Positions 8,225-17,753 of a stretch of DNA of 64,000 nucleotides are shown piece after piece. The stretch spans positions 3,995,501 to 4,059,500 of the forward strand of contig NZ_JAFIBW010000001.1 in assembly GCF_017833295.1 (NCBI RefSeq), given 5' to 3'. The notes under the pieces were generated by a model that saw nothing but the letters and a program-made list of their open reading frames with translations, searched no databases and was not told the origin of the DNA. Origin of the DNA: Methylobacterium sp. PvR107. Its GTDB lineage: Bacteria > Pseudomonadota > Alphaproteobacteria > Rhizobiales > Beijerinckiaceae. The position numbers and the translations under genes were made by a program. The stretch's first letter is position 1. Each line of letters begins with the position of its first letter.

Positions 8225-8407
8225 GCGGCGTCGCGCTGCTCGGCTCGGTGCGGCAGGAGAGGGACTGGCATGCAGGGCCGGGGCCATGCTGTGCACGAAG
8301 CGAACCTTCCTCAACACGTTTCAGTTGAACCGTCACTGGCCCGCCCCTTGCCAAGGCCGCCACCGGAATGTTGCTGTGCCGCGCGTGGCGGTCAACGGGA
8401 TGCGTAC

Positions 8408-10198
8408 ATGGACGAGCGGGATCTGCGCGGCCTCATCGGGCGGGTGAAGGACGGCCGCCTGTCGCGGCGCGCCTTCGTGCAGCGGATGGTGGCTGTCGGC
8501 CTCACCGCGCCTATCGCCGGTCTGATGCTGGCCGGGAACGGGGTTGCGATGGCGGCCGATATCCGGGCCGGCTACAAGCCGACCAAGGCCGGCGGCGGCG
8601 GTGCCCTGAAGCTGCTCTGGTGGCAGGCGCCGACGCTGATCAACCCGCATTTCGCCATCGGCACCAAGGACCAGGACGCCTCGCGGATCTTCTACGAGCC
8701 GCTCGCCGCCTGGGACCCGGACGGCAACCTCGTGCCGGTGCTGGCCGCCACGATCCCGTCGAAGGAGAACGGGGCGCTCGCCGCCGACGGCCGCTCGGTG
8801 GTCTGGACGCTCAAGCCCGGCGTGACGTGGCACGACGGCAAGCCGCTCACCGCCGACGACCTCGTGTTCACCTGGGAATACGCCCGCGACCCCGCCACCG
8901 CGGCGGTGACGGCCGGCTCCTACAAGGATTGCAAGGTCGAGAAGATCGACGACCTCAGCGTCCGGGTGCTGTTCGACAAGCCGACGCCCTACTGGTGCGA
9001 CGCCTTCGTGGGCATCGTCGGGATGGTGCTGCCGAAGCACCTGTTCGGACCCTACAGCGGCGCCAAGTCCCGGGACGCGCCGCAGAACCTCGCCCCCGTG
9101 GGCACCGGCCCGTACCGGTTCGTGGAGTTCCGGCCCGGCGACATCGTCCGCGGCGAGCGCAATCCCGAGTACCACCTGCCGAACCGGCCGTATTTCGACA
9201 CGGTCGAGATGAAGGGCGGCGGCGACGCGGTCTCGGCCGCCCGGGCCGTGCTCCAGACCGGCGAGTACGACTACGCCTGGAACATGCTGATCGAGGACGA
9301 GGTGCTGAAGCGCCTGGAGACCGGCGGCAAGGGCCGGGTCGACGTGGTCTACGGCGGCAAGCTCGAGTTCCTGCTGCTCAACGCCACCGACCCGAACGTC
9401 GAGGTCGACGGCGAGCGCGCCTCGATCGCCACCAAGCACCCCGCCTTCTCCGACCCCAAGGTGTGCCAGGCGATGAACCTCTTGGTCGACCGCAAGTCGA
9501 TCCAGACCTACATCTACGGCCGCACCGGCAAGCCCACCGCCAACACGGTCAACGGCCCGGAGCGCTTCGTCTCGCAGAACACGCGCTTCGCCTTCGACCC
9601 GGCCAAGGCCAACGCGCTCCTCGACGAGGCCGGCTGGAAGAAGGGCTCCGACGGCATCCGCGCCAAGGACGGCAAGAAGCTCAAGCTGCTGTTCCAGACC
9701 TCGATCAACGCCCCGCGCCAGAAGACCCAGGCGATCATCAAGCAGGCGGCCGCGAAGGCCGGCATCGAGATCGAGCTGAAATCGGTGACCGGCTCGGTGT
9801 TCTTCTCCTCCGACCCGGCCAACCCCGACACCTGCACGCATTTCTACGCCGACATGGAGATGTACGCCTACAGCATGACGCAGGCCGATCCGGCGATCTG
9901 GCTGCTCATGTACGCCTCCTGGGAGGTGGCCCAGAAGGCCAACAAGTGGCAGGGCCGCAACGTCGTGCGCTGGCGCAACGACGCCTACGACAAGGCCTAC
10001 AACGCCGCCCAGAGCGAGCTCGACCCGGTCAAGCGGGCTGCACTCCTGATCACCTGCAACGACCTCGCGGTCTCCGAGAACGTGCTGCCGCTGATCCACC
10101 GCGCCGAGGTCTCGGCGGTGGGCGCGACGCTCACGGCGCCCCGCAGCGGCTGGGACAACGACCTGTCGTTCCTGCCCGACTGGTACCGGGAGGCCTGA
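8408..10198 (+). CDS. Peptide/nickel-type ABC transporter substrate-binding protein (family 5)
   Basis: This periplasmic solute-binding protein feeds the downstream permeases. The 596-residue product has a twin-arginine-like export signal (SRRAFVQRMV then a hydrophobic stretch ending NGVAMAA, about residues 19-48). The DppA/OppA-type fold follows: a YEPLAAWDPDGN N-terminal segment, WTLKPGVTWHDGKPLTADD and LAPVGTGPYRF. The start is the ATG at 8408, next to this signal; the frame is open further upstream but that part lies in the repeat-containing gap. It is the first of four genes with gaps of at most 15 bases. The divergent amidohydrolase suggests the cargo is a peptide or amide. Confidence 0.9.
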   Translation: MDERDLRGLIGRVKDGRLSRRAFVQRMVAVGLTAPIAGLMLAGNGVAMAADIRAGYKPTKAGGGGALKLLWWQAPTLINPHFAIGTKDQDASRIFYEPLAAWDPDGNLVPVLAATIPSKENGALAADGRSVVWTLKPGVTWHDGKPLTADDLVFTWEYARDPATAAVTAGSYKDCKVEKIDDLSVRVLFDKPTPYWCDAFVGIVGMVLPKHLFGPYSGAKSRDAPQNLAPVGTGPYRFVEFRPGDIVRGERNPEYHLPNRPYFDTVEMKGGGDAVSAARAVLQTGEYDYAWNMLIEDEVLKRLETGGKGRVDVVYGGKLEFLLLNATDPNVEVDGERASIATKHPAFSDPKVCQAMNLLVDRKSIQTYIYGRTGKPTANTVNGPERFVSQNTRFAFDPAKANALLDEAGWKKGSDGIRAKDGKKLKLLFQTSINAPRQKTQAIIKQAAAKAGIEIELKSVTGSVFFSSDPANPDTCTHFYADMEMYAYSMTQADPAIWLLMYASWEVAQKANKWQGRNVVRWRNDAYDKAYNAAQSELDPVKRAALLITCNDLAVSENVLPLIHRAEVSAVGATLTAPRSGWDNDLSFLPDWYREA

Positions 10199-10213
10199 GC
10201 GGGAGCGCGGGCC

Positions 10214-11173
10214 ATGGGCGCCTACATCCTGCGACGCCTCCTGATCGCGATCCCGAGCCTGCTCGGCATCAGCCTGATCCTGTTCACCGTCCTGGCGCTC
10301 GCGCCGGGCGACCCGTTCGGCGAGCTCGCCAGCAACCCGAATGTGCCCCCGGAGGTGCGCGCGGCGCTCCGCGTCAAGTTCGGCCTCGATGACCCGATCT
10401 TCACCCGCTACCTGCACTGGCTTACCGCCATGCTGCAGGGCGACTGGGGCTTCTCCTTCGCCAGCCGGGTGAACGTCGACGCGCTGATCCTGCAGCGGCT
10501 GCCCACGACCCTGTTCGTGGTCGGCTCCTCGCAGGTGCTGGCGCTCCTGATCGCCGTGCCGGTAGGCCTCTATGCGGCGCGCCGGCCCTACTCGCTGGCC
10601 GACCAGGTCGCCAACACTTTGGCCTTCGTGGGTTTCTCGCTGCCGACCTTCTTCACCGGGCTGCTGTTCATCCTGCTGTTCTCGATCAAGCTCGGCTGGC
10701 TGCCCTTCGTCTACCAGGCCGACCTGCCGGGATCCGGCCTGCCCTGGATCTGGGCGAATGTCCGGCAGGCGATCATGCCGGTGGCGGTGCTGGGCTTCTT
10801 CCAGGCCGCGTCCTACACCCGGTACGTGCGCGCCTCGGCGCTGGACGTCGCCCGCCTCGACTACGTCACCACGGCCCGCGCCAAGGGCCTGACCGAGGGC
10901 ACGGTGACCCGCCGGCACATCGCCCGCAACGCGCTGATCCCGGTGGTGACGCTCGTCGCCCTCCAGATCCCGGCGGTGTTCGGCGGCGCCATCGTCACCG
11001 AGCAGATCTTCCGGATCCCCGGCATCGGCTCGCTGCTGATCGACGCCATGCTGGCCAACGACACGCCGGTGGTGATGGCCGTGACCTTCGTGTTCGCCGG
11101 CCTCGTCATCCTGTTCAACCTCGTCGCGGACCTGCTCTATGGCTGGCTCGACCCTCGCATCGCCCTCCGATGA
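10214..11173 (+). CDS. ABC transporter permease, DppB type
   Basis: This inner-membrane permease of the oligopeptide importer class has 319 residues and about six membrane helices. Family features are the N-terminal YILRRLLIAIPSLLGISLILF segment and LAPGDPF, plus the cytoplasmic EAA-like loop (ASALDVARLDYVTTARAKGL, about residues 205-225) that docks on the ATPase. A GGGAG precedes the ATG. It follows the binding-protein gene by 15 bases and overlaps the next permease gene by 35 bases, so they are cotranscribed. Confidence 0.93.
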   Translation: MGAYILRRLLIAIPSLLGISLILFTVLALAPGDPFGELASNPNVPPEVRAALRVKFGLDDPIFTRYLHWLTAMLQGDWGFSFASRVNVDALILQRLPTTLFVVGSSQVLALLIAVPVGLYAARRPYSLADQVANTLAFVGFSLPTFFTGLLFILLFSIKLGWLPFVYQADLPGSGLPWIWANVRQAIMPVAVLGFFQAASYTRYVRASALDVARLDYVTTARAKGLTEGTVTRRHIARNALIPVVTLVALQIPAVFGGAIVTEQIFRIPGIGSLLIDAMLANDTPVVMAVTFVFAGLVILFNLVADLLYGWLDPRIALR

Positions 11174-12071
11174 GGCGGTGCCCGTCGCCCGCGCGCCGGC
11201 CTCGCCGGGGCGGGAGACGTGGCGGCGCTTCCGGCGGCACCGGCTGGCGCTCGCCAGCGTCGGCGTGCTGGCACTGCTCGTCGCCGGCGTGGTGTTCGGC
11301 GGCCTGCTCTGGCCGGTCGCCATCGACGACATCGACTTCGCGGCCCAGCTCCAGGGTCCGTCCTGGGATCACCCGTTCGGCACCGACGATCTCGGCCAGG
11401 ACCTGCTCGCCCGGATGATCTACGGCGGCCGGATCTCGCTCGCCGTGGGCTTCGCCGCCATGGCGGTGGCGAGCCTGATCGGGGTGCTGGTCGGCGCGCT
11501 CGCCGGCATGTCGCGGCGCCTCCTCGACCCGGTGCTGATGTGGCTGACAGACCTGTTCCTGTCGCTGCCGCAGCTGCCGCTGTTGCTCCTTGTGATCTAC
11601 CTGTTCCGCGACAGCCTGAAGGCCGTGTTCGGCACGCAGGGCGGCGTTTTCCTGATGATCGTCGTGGTGATCGGCGGCCTGCGCTGGATGCCGGTCGCTC
11701 GGCTGGTGCGGGCGCAGTTCCTGAGCTTGCGCGAGAAGGAGTTCGTGGAGGCGGCCCGCTCGCAAGGGGCGACGACTGGGCACCTCGTGCGACGCCACAT
11801 CCTGCCGAACGCGCTGGGGCCGGTGATCGTGGCGGCCTCGATCGAGGTCTCGTCGGCGATCATCGCGGAATCGACCCTGTCCTTCCTGGGGCTCGGCTTC
11901 CCGCCCGACATTCCGACCTGGGGGCGCCTGTTGTTCGACGCCAAGGATCATCTCGACGTTGCGCCGCACTGGGCGCTGTTCCCGGGGGGCGCGATCTTCC
12001 TGACGGTGCTGTCGATCAACTTCATCGGCGACGGCCTGCGCGACGCCCTCGACCCGCGGCGTGTTCTCTAG
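11139..12071 (+). CDS. ABC transporter permease, DppC type
   Basis: The 310-residue partner of the preceding permease has the DppC-specific N-terminal region ([20 protein letters not shown]), the [20 protein letters not shown] motif and the EAA loop ([20 protein letters not shown]). The first ATG lies 35 bases inside dppB. A later start, near the arginine-rich stretch before the first helix, is possible. The gene ends two bases before the ATPase gene. Confidence 0.92.
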   Translation: MAGSTLASPSDEAVPVARAPASPGRETWRRFRRHRLALASVGVLALLVAGVVFGGLLWPVAIDDIDFAAQLQGPSWDHPFGTDDLGQDLLARMIYGGRISLAVGFAAMAVASLIGVLVGALAGMSRRLLDPVLMWLTDLFLSLPQLPLLLLVIYLFRDSLKAVFGTQGGVFLMIVVVIGGLRWMPVARLVRAQFLSLREKEFVEAARSQGATTGHLVRRHILPNALGPVIVAASIEVSSAIIAESTLSFLGLGFPPDIPTWGRLLFDAKDHLDVAPHWALFPGGAIFLTVLSINFIGDGLRDALDPRRVL

Positions 12072-12073
12072 CG

Positions 12074-13933
12074 ATGGCTGACCTGGTGGACCCGATCCTC
12101 TCCGTCCGCGACCTCACCGTGTCCTTCCGCTCGGACGGGCGCTGGCGCGAGGTCGTGCACGGCGTCTCCTTCGATGTCGGGCCCCGCGAGACCGTGGCGC
12201 TCGTCGGCGAATCCGGCTCCGGCAAGAGCGTCAGCGCCCTGTCGATCCTGCGCCTCCTGCCGCGGGACGCGAGCCGCATCGGCGGCAGCGTGCGCTTCGA
12301 AGGCCGCGAGCTGCTCAATGCCCCCGAGGCCGAGATGCGGCGGGTGCGCGGCGATTCCATCGCCATGATCTTTCAGGAGCCGATGACCTCCCTGAACCCG
12401 GTCCTGACCATCGGCTTCCAGATCGCCGAGGCGCTGATCCGGCACCGGGGCCTATCGCGGTCCGCCGCCGAGGCGGAGGCGCTCCGGCTCCTCGACAAGG
12501 TCCGGATCCCGGCCGCCCGGTCGCGCCTGCACGAGTACCCGCACCGCTTTTCCGGCGGCATGCGCCAGCGGGTGATGATCGCCATGGCGCTCGCCTGCCG
12601 GCCGAAGCTCCTCATCGCCGACGAGCCGACCACGGCGCTGGACGTCACGATCCAGGCCCAGATCCTCGACCTCATCAAGAGCCTGCAGGACGAGGAGGGC
12701 ATGTCGGTCCTGTTCATCACCCACGACATGGGCGTGGTCGCCGAGATCGCCGACCGCACCGTGGTGATGTACCGGGGCCGCGCCGTGGAGGCCGGACCGA
12801 CCGCGCGGATCTTCGGCGCCCCGGCCGAGCCCTACACGCGGGCGCTGCTGGCCGCGGTCCCGCGGCTCGGGACCATGGCGGGCCGGCCCCGCCCGATGCG
12901 CTTCCCGGTGGTCGACCGGGCCACCGGCCTGGCGGCGCCGACGCCCGAGACGCCCGACACCGTCAGGGCCGCCGAGCGCCCGGTGCTGGAGGTGCGCGAC
13001 CTGACCACCCGGTTCGACATCCGCTCCGGGTTTCTCGGCCGCGTGACCGGCCGCGTCCACGCGGTGGAGCGGGTCTCCTTCAGCCTCGCGGCCGGCGAGA
13101 CCCTGGCGCTCGTCGGCGAATCCGGCTGCGGCAAGTCCACCACCGGCCGGTCGATCCTGCGCCTCGTCGAGCCGCTGTCGGGTTCGGTCCTGCTCGACGG
13201 CGAGGACATCATCGGCCTCGACCCGAAGACCCTGCGCACCCGCCGCCAGCGCATGCAGATGATCTTCCAGGACCCGTTCGCCAGCCTCGACCCGCGCATG
13301 AGTGTCGGCGCGGCGGTGGCGGAGCCCCTGCTGATCAACCGCCTCGCGACCGCCCGCGAGGCGCGCCGGCGGGCCGAGGACCTGCTGGCGCGGGTCGGGC
13401 TGCCTCCCGAGACCGCCAAGCGCTTCCCGCACGAGTTCTCCGGCGGCCAGCGCCAGCGCATCTGCATCGCCCGGGCGCTCGCCCTGAACCCCCGCCTGAT
13501 CGTCGCCGACGAGGCGGTCTCGGCGCTCGACGTCTCGGTGAAGGCGCAGGTCGTGAACCTGATGCTCGATCTCCAGGCGGAGTTCGGCCTCGCCTACCTG
13601 TTCATCTCGCACGACATGGCGGTGGTCGAACGGGTGAGCCACCGGGTGGCGGTGATGTATCTCGGCGAGATCGTGGAGATCGGCCCCCGGGCCGCGATCT
13701 TCGGAAACCCGCAGCACCCTTACACCAAGAAGCTGCTGGCCGCCGTGCCGGTCCCGGATCCGGCCCGGCGGGGCGCGCGGCACGCCCTGCCGGACGACGA
13801 GATCCGCAGCCCGATCCGGGCCCCCGACTACGTGGCGCCGGAGCGCCTCTACCGGGAGGTCGGGCCCGGCCACATCGTTCAGGATTGGGGGGCCGACTGG
13901 GCCGAAGCGGCGCCGGCGAACGCGGCCGCCTGA
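12074..13933 (+). CDS. Dipeptide ABC transporter ATP-binding protein, fused DppD-DppF type
   Basis: One 619-residue protein carries two nucleotide-binding domains that in many species are separate subunits, as in GsiA. Domain 1 (about residues 5-260) has Walker A GESGSGKS, signature SGGMRQR and Walker [12 protein letters not shown]. Domain 2 (about 310-580) has [16 protein letters not shown] and [12 protein letters not shown]. Each domain is followed by the oligopeptide-specific C-terminal segment ([22 protein letters not shown]). The start is the ATG two bases after the permease stop. The longer open frame upstream lies inside the permease gene and is not used. Confidence 0.95.
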   Translation: MADLVDPILSVRDLTVSFRSDGRWREVVHGVSFDVGPRETVALVGESGSGKSVSALSILRLLPRDASRIGGSVRFEGRELLNAPEAEMRRVRGDSIAMIFQEPMTSLNPVLTIGFQIAEALIRHRGLSRSAAEAEALRLLDKVRIPAARSRLHEYPHRFSGGMRQRVMIAMALACRPKLLIADEPTTALDVTIQAQILDLIKSLQDEEGMSVLFITHDMGVVAEIADRTVVMYRGRAVEAGPTARIFGAPAEPYTRALLAAVPRLGTMAGRPRPMRFPVVDRATGLAAPTPETPDTVRAAERPVLEVRDLTTRFDIRSGFLGRVTGRVHAVERVSFSLAAGETLALVGESGCGKSTTGRSILRLVEPLSGSVLLDGEDIIGLDPKTLRTRRQRMQMIFQDPFASLDPRMSVGAAVAEPLLINRLATAREARRRAEDLLARVGLPPETAKRFPHEFSGGQRQRICIARALALNPRLIVADEAVSALDVSVKAQVVNLMLDLQAEFGLAYLFISHDMAVVERVSHRVAVMYLGEIVEIGPRAAIFGNPQHPYTKKLLAAVPVPDPARRGARHALPDDEIRSPIRAPDYVAPERLYREVGPGHIVQDWGADWAEAAPANAAA

Positions 13934-13952
13934 TCAGGCTCCGCCCCTGATC
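13932..13952. terminator. Hairpin between convergent genes, possible bidirectional terminator
   Basis: GATCAGG (13932-13938) and CCTGATC (13946-13952) form a perfect seven-base-pair stem with a seven-base loop at the junction of the ABC ATPase gene and the convergent GFA gene. No clear U-tract follows on either strand, so termination efficiency is uncertain. Confidence 0.35.
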
Positions 13953-13960
13953 GCGGCGCG

Positions 13961-14386
13961 TCACTCGGCCGGGATGAAGCACAACGTGCCGGCGCGGCGC
14001 GTCGGCTTGCCGGTATCGTTCGTGTGGTTGACCCCGTCCATCACCGGCACCTCCGGGAAATCGAACGGGCTGACCCCGTCCAGGCACGCCGCGTTGACGG
14101 CGTAGAGGTCTTGGTTCGAACGGCGCTGATGATGCGTGTAGATCCCGCATCGGGAGCAGAAGAAGTGCTGCGCCGCTCCGGTGTGGAAGCGGTAGCTCGT
14201 CAACGTGTCCGCGCCGTGGACGATCCTGATCCCGCCCTTCTCGGCCATGACGACGACGGCCCCGCGCATCCGGCAATAGGAGCATGTGCAGCGGCGGGCC
14301 GAGGCGAGGTCGTCCGTGAGCCGCGCCTCGAATCGCACGGCGCCGCAATGGCATCGGCCAGACCGAATGGTGATGTCGCCCGCCAT
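13961..14386 (-). CDS. GFA/CENP-V-family zinc protein
   Basis: The 141-residue protein belongs to the family that includes glutathione-dependent formaldehyde-activating enzyme. Zinc-ligand cysteines are visible as CHC (C12, C14), CTCSYC (C33, C35, C38) and CSRC (C77, C80). GFA enzymes accelerate S-hydroxymethylglutathione formation, but most members with this motif have no proven activity. The name should not be taken as evidence of a formaldehyde pathway even in a likely methylotroph. It is monocistronic and convergent with the peptide transporter. Confidence 0.85.
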   Translation of the reverse strand: MAGDITIRSGRCHCGAVRFEARLTDDLASARRCTCSYCRMRGAVVVMAEKGGIRIVHGADTLTSYRFHTGAAQHFFCSRCGIYTHHQRRSNQDLYAVNAACLDGVSPFDFPEVPVMDGVNHTNDTGKPTRRAGTLCFIPAE

Positions 14387-14730
14387 GGCGCGCGTGTCTC
14401 CCGTCAGATCATGTGCCGAGCCGATTCGTCGGGCGCATCCACGCGCATCGGTTCAGCCGGCGGGTGAGGCTCGGATCCAGCTTCCGTCACTGATCCCAAC
14501 GGGCGCAGGTTGCCAGCACCACCCGCTGCCTGGACACGTCGTCAGGCTTGATGCGCTCCGCTCGACCCGATGATCCGTTCGGATCCGATCGCCGTCCCCA
14601 GGGGCAGCGGGGCGCGGATTGTGGTGGGACGATAATGCGTGGCCCCTGACCGAACAATCCATCAAGTCGTCACGCGTCACGTGAGGAAATCGCACGCGAC
14701 GCCGGCAAGCATTCGCGGCGCGTGTGTTCG
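14387..14730. other. Gene-free stretch between the GFA and MucR genes
   Basis: I find no convincing gene in these 344 bases. The one leftward frame (14453-14734) has no ribosome-binding site and a composition unlike a protein. The promoter of the GFA gene must lie at the left end. Confidence 0.4.
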
Positions 14731-15159
14731 TCAAGCCGCCTTGCGGCCGAGCTGGATGGCCTTGGCGATCTGCGAGCGCTGCTCGGCGTAGCCCGGAGCG
14801 ACCATCGGGTAATCGGCCGGCAGTCCGTATTGCGCCCGGTAGCGCTCCGGGGTGAGCCCGTGCGCGGTGAGGTGGCGCTTCAGCGTCTTGTACGATCGGC
14901 CGTCGATGAAGCTGATCAGGCCGTCACGCTGAATGGACTGGCGAACCTGGCTCGGCTCGGCCTCCCTGCGCTCGGGACGCACCGTATCGGTCGAATCCGC
15001 GAGGGCAAACAATGCCGCATGCACGCTTTCCAGGAGGGGGGGCAGGCTGGTGCGCGGTATCGCGTTGTTGGACAGATACGCCGCGACGAGGCGCACCGCC
15101 GCCTGGCGCATCACGCGACCTAGATTTTGATCCTGCCCGCTCGGCTCGACCGCCTTCAT
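14731..15159 (-). CDS. MucR/Ros-family transcriptional regulator with replaced zinc ligands
   Basis: MucR proteins are alphaproteobacterial regulators with a single prokaryotic zinc-finger fold that bind AT-rich DNA. The 142-residue product has the family's N-terminal oligomerisation half (about 10-55) and DNA-binding half (YKTLKRHLTAHGLTPERYRA, then YGLPADYPMVAPGYAE). The two cysteines of Ros are replaced here (ISFIDG: S83 and D86) and the last histidine is G101, leaving only H96. The start is the ATG at 15159. An upstream in-frame ATG at 15204 falls inside the apparent promoter. A GGAG lies nine bases before the chosen start. Confidence 0.9.
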   Translation of the reverse strand: MKAVEPSGQDQNLGRVMRQAAVRLVAAYLSNNAIPRTSLPPLLESVHAALFALADSTDTVRPERREAEPSQVRQSIQRDGLISFIDGRSYKTLKRHLTAHGLTPERYRAQYGLPADYPMVAPGYAEQRSQIAKAIQLGRKAA

Positions 15160-15189
15160 GGTCAACGTCTCCGGTTTGCGTCGGCAGAT

Positions 15190-15217
15190 GCAATACTCGG
15201 ACATTATTGGCTGTCAA
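15190..15217 (-). promoter_or_regulatory. Putative sigma-70 promoter of the MucR gene
   Basis: On the minus strand TTGACA (15212-15217) and TATTGC (15190-15195) are 16 bases apart. Transcription would start near 15183, about 24 bases before the ATG at 15159. This supports the shorter start. The AT-rich stretch at about 15240-15300 just upstream is the kind of DNA MucR proteins bind, so autoregulation is plausible. The rest of the gap to 15516 holds no gene. Confidence 0.5.
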
Positions 15218-15516
15218 CAGAGCGTGAGGCTCGGTCTAAGCTCTGGTTCTGAAATTCATAATTTCAAATACCGATAGCGGACATCGCTACGAGTAGAGGG
15301 GTTCCGCTTGAAAAGTCTGAGATATCATCGATCTCTCGGGGGCGGGATTTGTCCTTGCCCCCTGACGGGGTCGCGCGCTTCTGCCCTCAGGGGCGGAGGA
15401 TCGCGGCGCGGGCGTCTGCGGGCGAGTCAACCAGCCAGGCTGTAACGGCCGGCTGCCGTCCGGGCGTTCCTGGGCGAGCGGGGCCGTGTCATTCTGACCG
15501 AAACCGGGAGGATGAC

Positions 15517-15918
15517 ATGAGATGCGGGCGCGGCCTTGCTCTGGCGGGCTTCTGTGTGGCGGGCACCCTGAGCCTCGCGGGCGCCGCGGCGGCGCAGGAG
15601 GTCAAGCGGACCGAACTCGGCCGCATGCCGGTCTCCGGCGATGATAGCCGGGAGATCGTCATGCAACTGGTCGAGGTTCCGCCAGGGGCGACCTCGCGGC
15701 GGCACGTCCATAACGGCGAGGAGGCCTTCTACGTCATCGAGGGCGGCTCGGCGCAGATGCCCGGCCAGGAACCGAAGGAGCGGCCCACGGGCGAGCGCGG
15801 GATCAACAAGCGCGGCGTCCCCCATGCCGGCTACACGGTGGTCGGCGACAGGACCCTGAAGATCCTGTCGGTCTACGTCGTCGACAAGGGCCGGCCGCTT
15901 CAGGAGGCCGCAGAATGA
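15517..15918 (+). CDS. Exported single-domain cupin protein
   Basis: The 133-residue product has a signal peptide (about residues 1-23, ending AGAAAAQ) and one cupin domain. The domain shows a metal-binding pattern (RRHVHNGEEAFYVIEGG, about residues 65-82) and a second motif near KRGVPHAGYTVVGD with its histidine. It probably binds a metal in the periplasm; enzyme or sensor function cannot be told. The start has GGGAGG six bases upstream. A longer open frame upstream lacks a ribosome-binding site and would hide the signal peptide. Confidence 0.8.
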   Translation: MRCGRGLALAGFCVAGTLSLAGAAAAQEVKRTELGRMPVSGDDSREIVMQLVEVPPGATSRRHVHNGEEAFYVIEGGSAQMPGQEPKERPTGERGINKRGVPHAGYTVVGDRTLKILSVYVVDKGRPLQEAAE

Positions 15919-16047
15919 GCCGGCCGCTTCAGAAGGCCGGCCACATCCGTGGCGACAATGTGTCGAAAGCTTGACAATAAGGCTCGAATCACATTATAGC
16001 TTGACCGTTGCGTTGCGGATACACCGCCCAGGACCCTGGAGGTTCGG

Positions 16048-16308
16048 ATGTGCGCGCGGAAGACCTACTACATCTTCGTCAAGGCGGCCGACGACCGGCA
16101 GTTCTGTGCCATCCGGCAGGATCAGCCGATCCCGCAGATGATCGACGGCGTGCAGTGGATGTATGTGAGCTGCATCGACACGTCGCGGGATCGGCCCTTC
16201 GGGTTCGACGTCGACGCGGCACATGAGGCCATGCGCCACCGCGGCGTCTACTTCTACCGCCGCGAGCTGATGTTCCGCCGCGCCAACTTCCTCCTCGAAG
16301 CCGCCTGA
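16048..16308 (+). CDS. Small cytosolic protein, function unknown
   Basis: The 86-residue product (MCARKTYYIFVKAADDRQF at its start) has no signal peptide and looks like a compact alpha/beta protein with many aromatics. GGAGG lies before the ATG. Its stop overlaps the next start as TGATG, so the two are translationally coupled. The family is not recognised. Confidence 0.65.
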   Translation: MCARKTYYIFVKAADDRQFCAIRQDQPIPQMIDGVQWMYVSCIDTSRDRPFGFDVDAAHEAMRHRGVYFYRRELMFRRANFLLEAA

Positions 16309-16751
16309 TGGCGGGTTTGCGCGGGCGACGCCGCAAGGCCGCGCGCGTTCGGGCCGGTGCGGCCATCGTCGTGTGCGGGGTCGCGGCCGGAACCGGCCTT
16401 AGGTCAGGCGCGGTGCAGGCCCAGGTGCCGGCGCGGATCGGCACCTGCATCGCCACCACGATCACGCGGATCGGGACGCGGTTCAGCGACCGGCTGGTGA
16501 AGCCGCAGGCCGGCGGTATCGACGAGGGGACCAGCGTCGATCTGAAGAACGGCGTCTACGGGATTTCCTACGCGTATGTCGAAGCCATCGCGCGGTCGCG
16601 GGTCGGCGACCGCGCGATCACCTGCCTCGTCGCCCTGCCGACAGGCTGCCCGAAGGGCGACGATCGCGGGAAGATGTACACCACCACCAACCTGCGGACT
16701 CTGGACTCCTGGACGTTGCCGGATTCGCAGCACATGTGCGGCGGTGCCTGA
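16308..16751 (+). CDS. Exported protein of unknown function
   Basis: The 147-residue product has a basic N-terminus, a hydrophobic stretch (about residues 15-37) ending AVQAQ, and a mature part with four cysteines (in GTCIATTITRIG, AITCLVALPTGCPKG and HMCGG). These could form periplasmic disulfides. The segment KNGVYGISYAYVEAIARSRV and the paired cysteines look like a folded domain, but I cannot name it. It is coupled to the preceding gene through TGATG. Confidence 0.65.
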   Translation: MAGLRGRRRKAARVRAGAAIVVCGVAAGTGLRSGAVQAQVPARIGTCIATTITRIGTRFSDRLVKPQAGGIDEGTSVDLKNGVYGISYAYVEAIARSRVGDRAITCLVALPTGCPKGDDRGKMYTTTNLRTLDSWTLPDSQHMCGGA

Positions 16752-16836
16752 GCCCGCCGCGCACCCATCGTGGGCTGTCGCGTGTTGACCCTGGGCTTGG
16801 GCCGGGTCTCGGGCCTCGACCGCGGGAGGGCGGGCT

Positions 16837-17151
16837 TTGTCGTTCAGGATGGGTTTTGCCGCCGTCGTGGCCGCGGCGTTGGTCGGAGCGCCGGCTGCGG
16901 CCCGGGCATGGGGTGTTCCCGGATGCACCAACCTGCCGGAATACAATCGGGCGCTGGGCGCCTTGCAAGGCATGACCAGCGCCTGCGACATGAGCGTCGA
17001 GGAGGCACGCCGCGTGATCGCGGCTCATGACGGCGTCGCCGCGGCCCCGCCTCCGAACGTGGCTCCGCAAGTCGTGCCGAGGCCGCGCGTCCGCCACCGC
17101 CATCACGGTAAGCGCGGGCATCGCAGGACGGCGATCCTCCGGCACCGCTGA
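16837..17151 (+). CDS. Small exported protein, function unknown
   Basis: The 104-residue product has a signal peptide (about residues 1-24, AAALVGAPAAARA), a short cysteine-containing middle (GCTNLPEYNR, SACDMSVEEA) and a proline- and histidine-rich basic tail. The start is TTG because GGGAGGG lies six bases before it; the next ATG (16849) is too far from that site. It is 85 bases after the previous gene on the same strand. Confidence 0.55.
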   Translation: MSFRMGFAAVVAAALVGAPAAARAWGVPGCTNLPEYNRALGALQGMTSACDMSVEEARRVIAAHDGVAAAPPPNVAPQVVPRPRVRHRHHGKRGHRRTAILRHR

Positions 17152-17174
17152 ACGGACGTGCAGGACCGGCGGGT

Positions 17175-17642
17175 CTAGTGCTCGCCCGACGGGGCCGCTG
17201 CGCGGGTGCGCGCCCAATCCCGGTCGCGCTCCGCCTGCCGGGCCCGCTCCTCGGCCGCGTAGGCGTCCTGTTCCGCGCGCTCCCGCTTCCGCTGGCGGTC
17301 GGCGGCGGCCGCAGCCCGCTTCCGCCACGCTTCGGTCTCGGCCTTCTGGCGCGCCAACTCCTCGACGGTGATGGGCCTGACCGGCTCCTTCGGCTGCGCC
17401 CAGGCATAGGGACGGCGGGCTGAGGGCGAGGGCCTGGCTTCGGCGCGCGGTGCCTCTCGCCTTTGCCCGAACGCCCGGATCGCCTCGGCCAGCGTCAGGC
17501 CGGCGCCGCGGGCGATGCGTTCGGCGGCCGCGCGGGCGGCCGTCCGTTCGCCGGCCGTGGCGCCGTGCTCGGCGAGCACGAGGCATTTCTCGAACCGATC
17601 CCGGTCCGCAGGCGTCATGACGGACTTCATGGCCGACGTCAT
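17175..17642 (-). CDS. DUF2786-like N-terminal segment with charged coiled-coil tail
   Basis: The 155-residue product has an N-terminal helical segment (ERTAARAAAERIARGAGLTLAEA, residues about 33-55 in part) that resembles DUF2786 proteins. A linker and a long arginine/alanine/glutamate-rich helix (about 85-150), probably a coiled coil, follow. The start is uncertain: ATGs at 17642, 17630 and 17618 are in frame and none has a strong ribosome-binding site. Function unknown. Confidence 0.55.
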   Translation of the reverse strand: MTSAMKSVMTPADRDRFEKCLVLAEHGATAGERTAARAAAERIARGAGLTLAEAIRAFGQRREAPRAEARPSPSARRPYAWAQPKEPVRPITVEELARQKAETEAWRKRAAAAADRQRKRERAEQDAYAAEERARQAERDRDWARTRAAAPSGEH

Positions 17643-17753
17643 ACCGCCAAGCCCGTCGATCTGTCCCGCTGCGCATCCCGAGGACGCGGCGTCCGACCGA
17701 GACCGGCCGGGGCCCGGGATCGACGCGCGGTCCCGGGCCCCTCGGTTGCGCCC

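Noticed and set aside
8333..11332. 999-codon open frame on the minus strand across the peptide-transporter genes
   Set aside because: It lies antisense to the binding-protein and permease genes, which have clear domains. Its product is a low-complexity Arg/Gly/Asp/Val mixture, the usual mirror frame of very GC-rich coding DNA.
13961..14386. Methylotrophic formaldehyde pathway inferred from the GFA gene
   Set aside because: The gene is isolated, the family is functionally broad and no formaldehyde-oxidation genes adjoin it.
14453..14734. 93-codon leftward frame next to the MucR gene
   Set aside because: No ribosome-binding site, composition unlike a protein, and it would overlap the end of the MucR gene.
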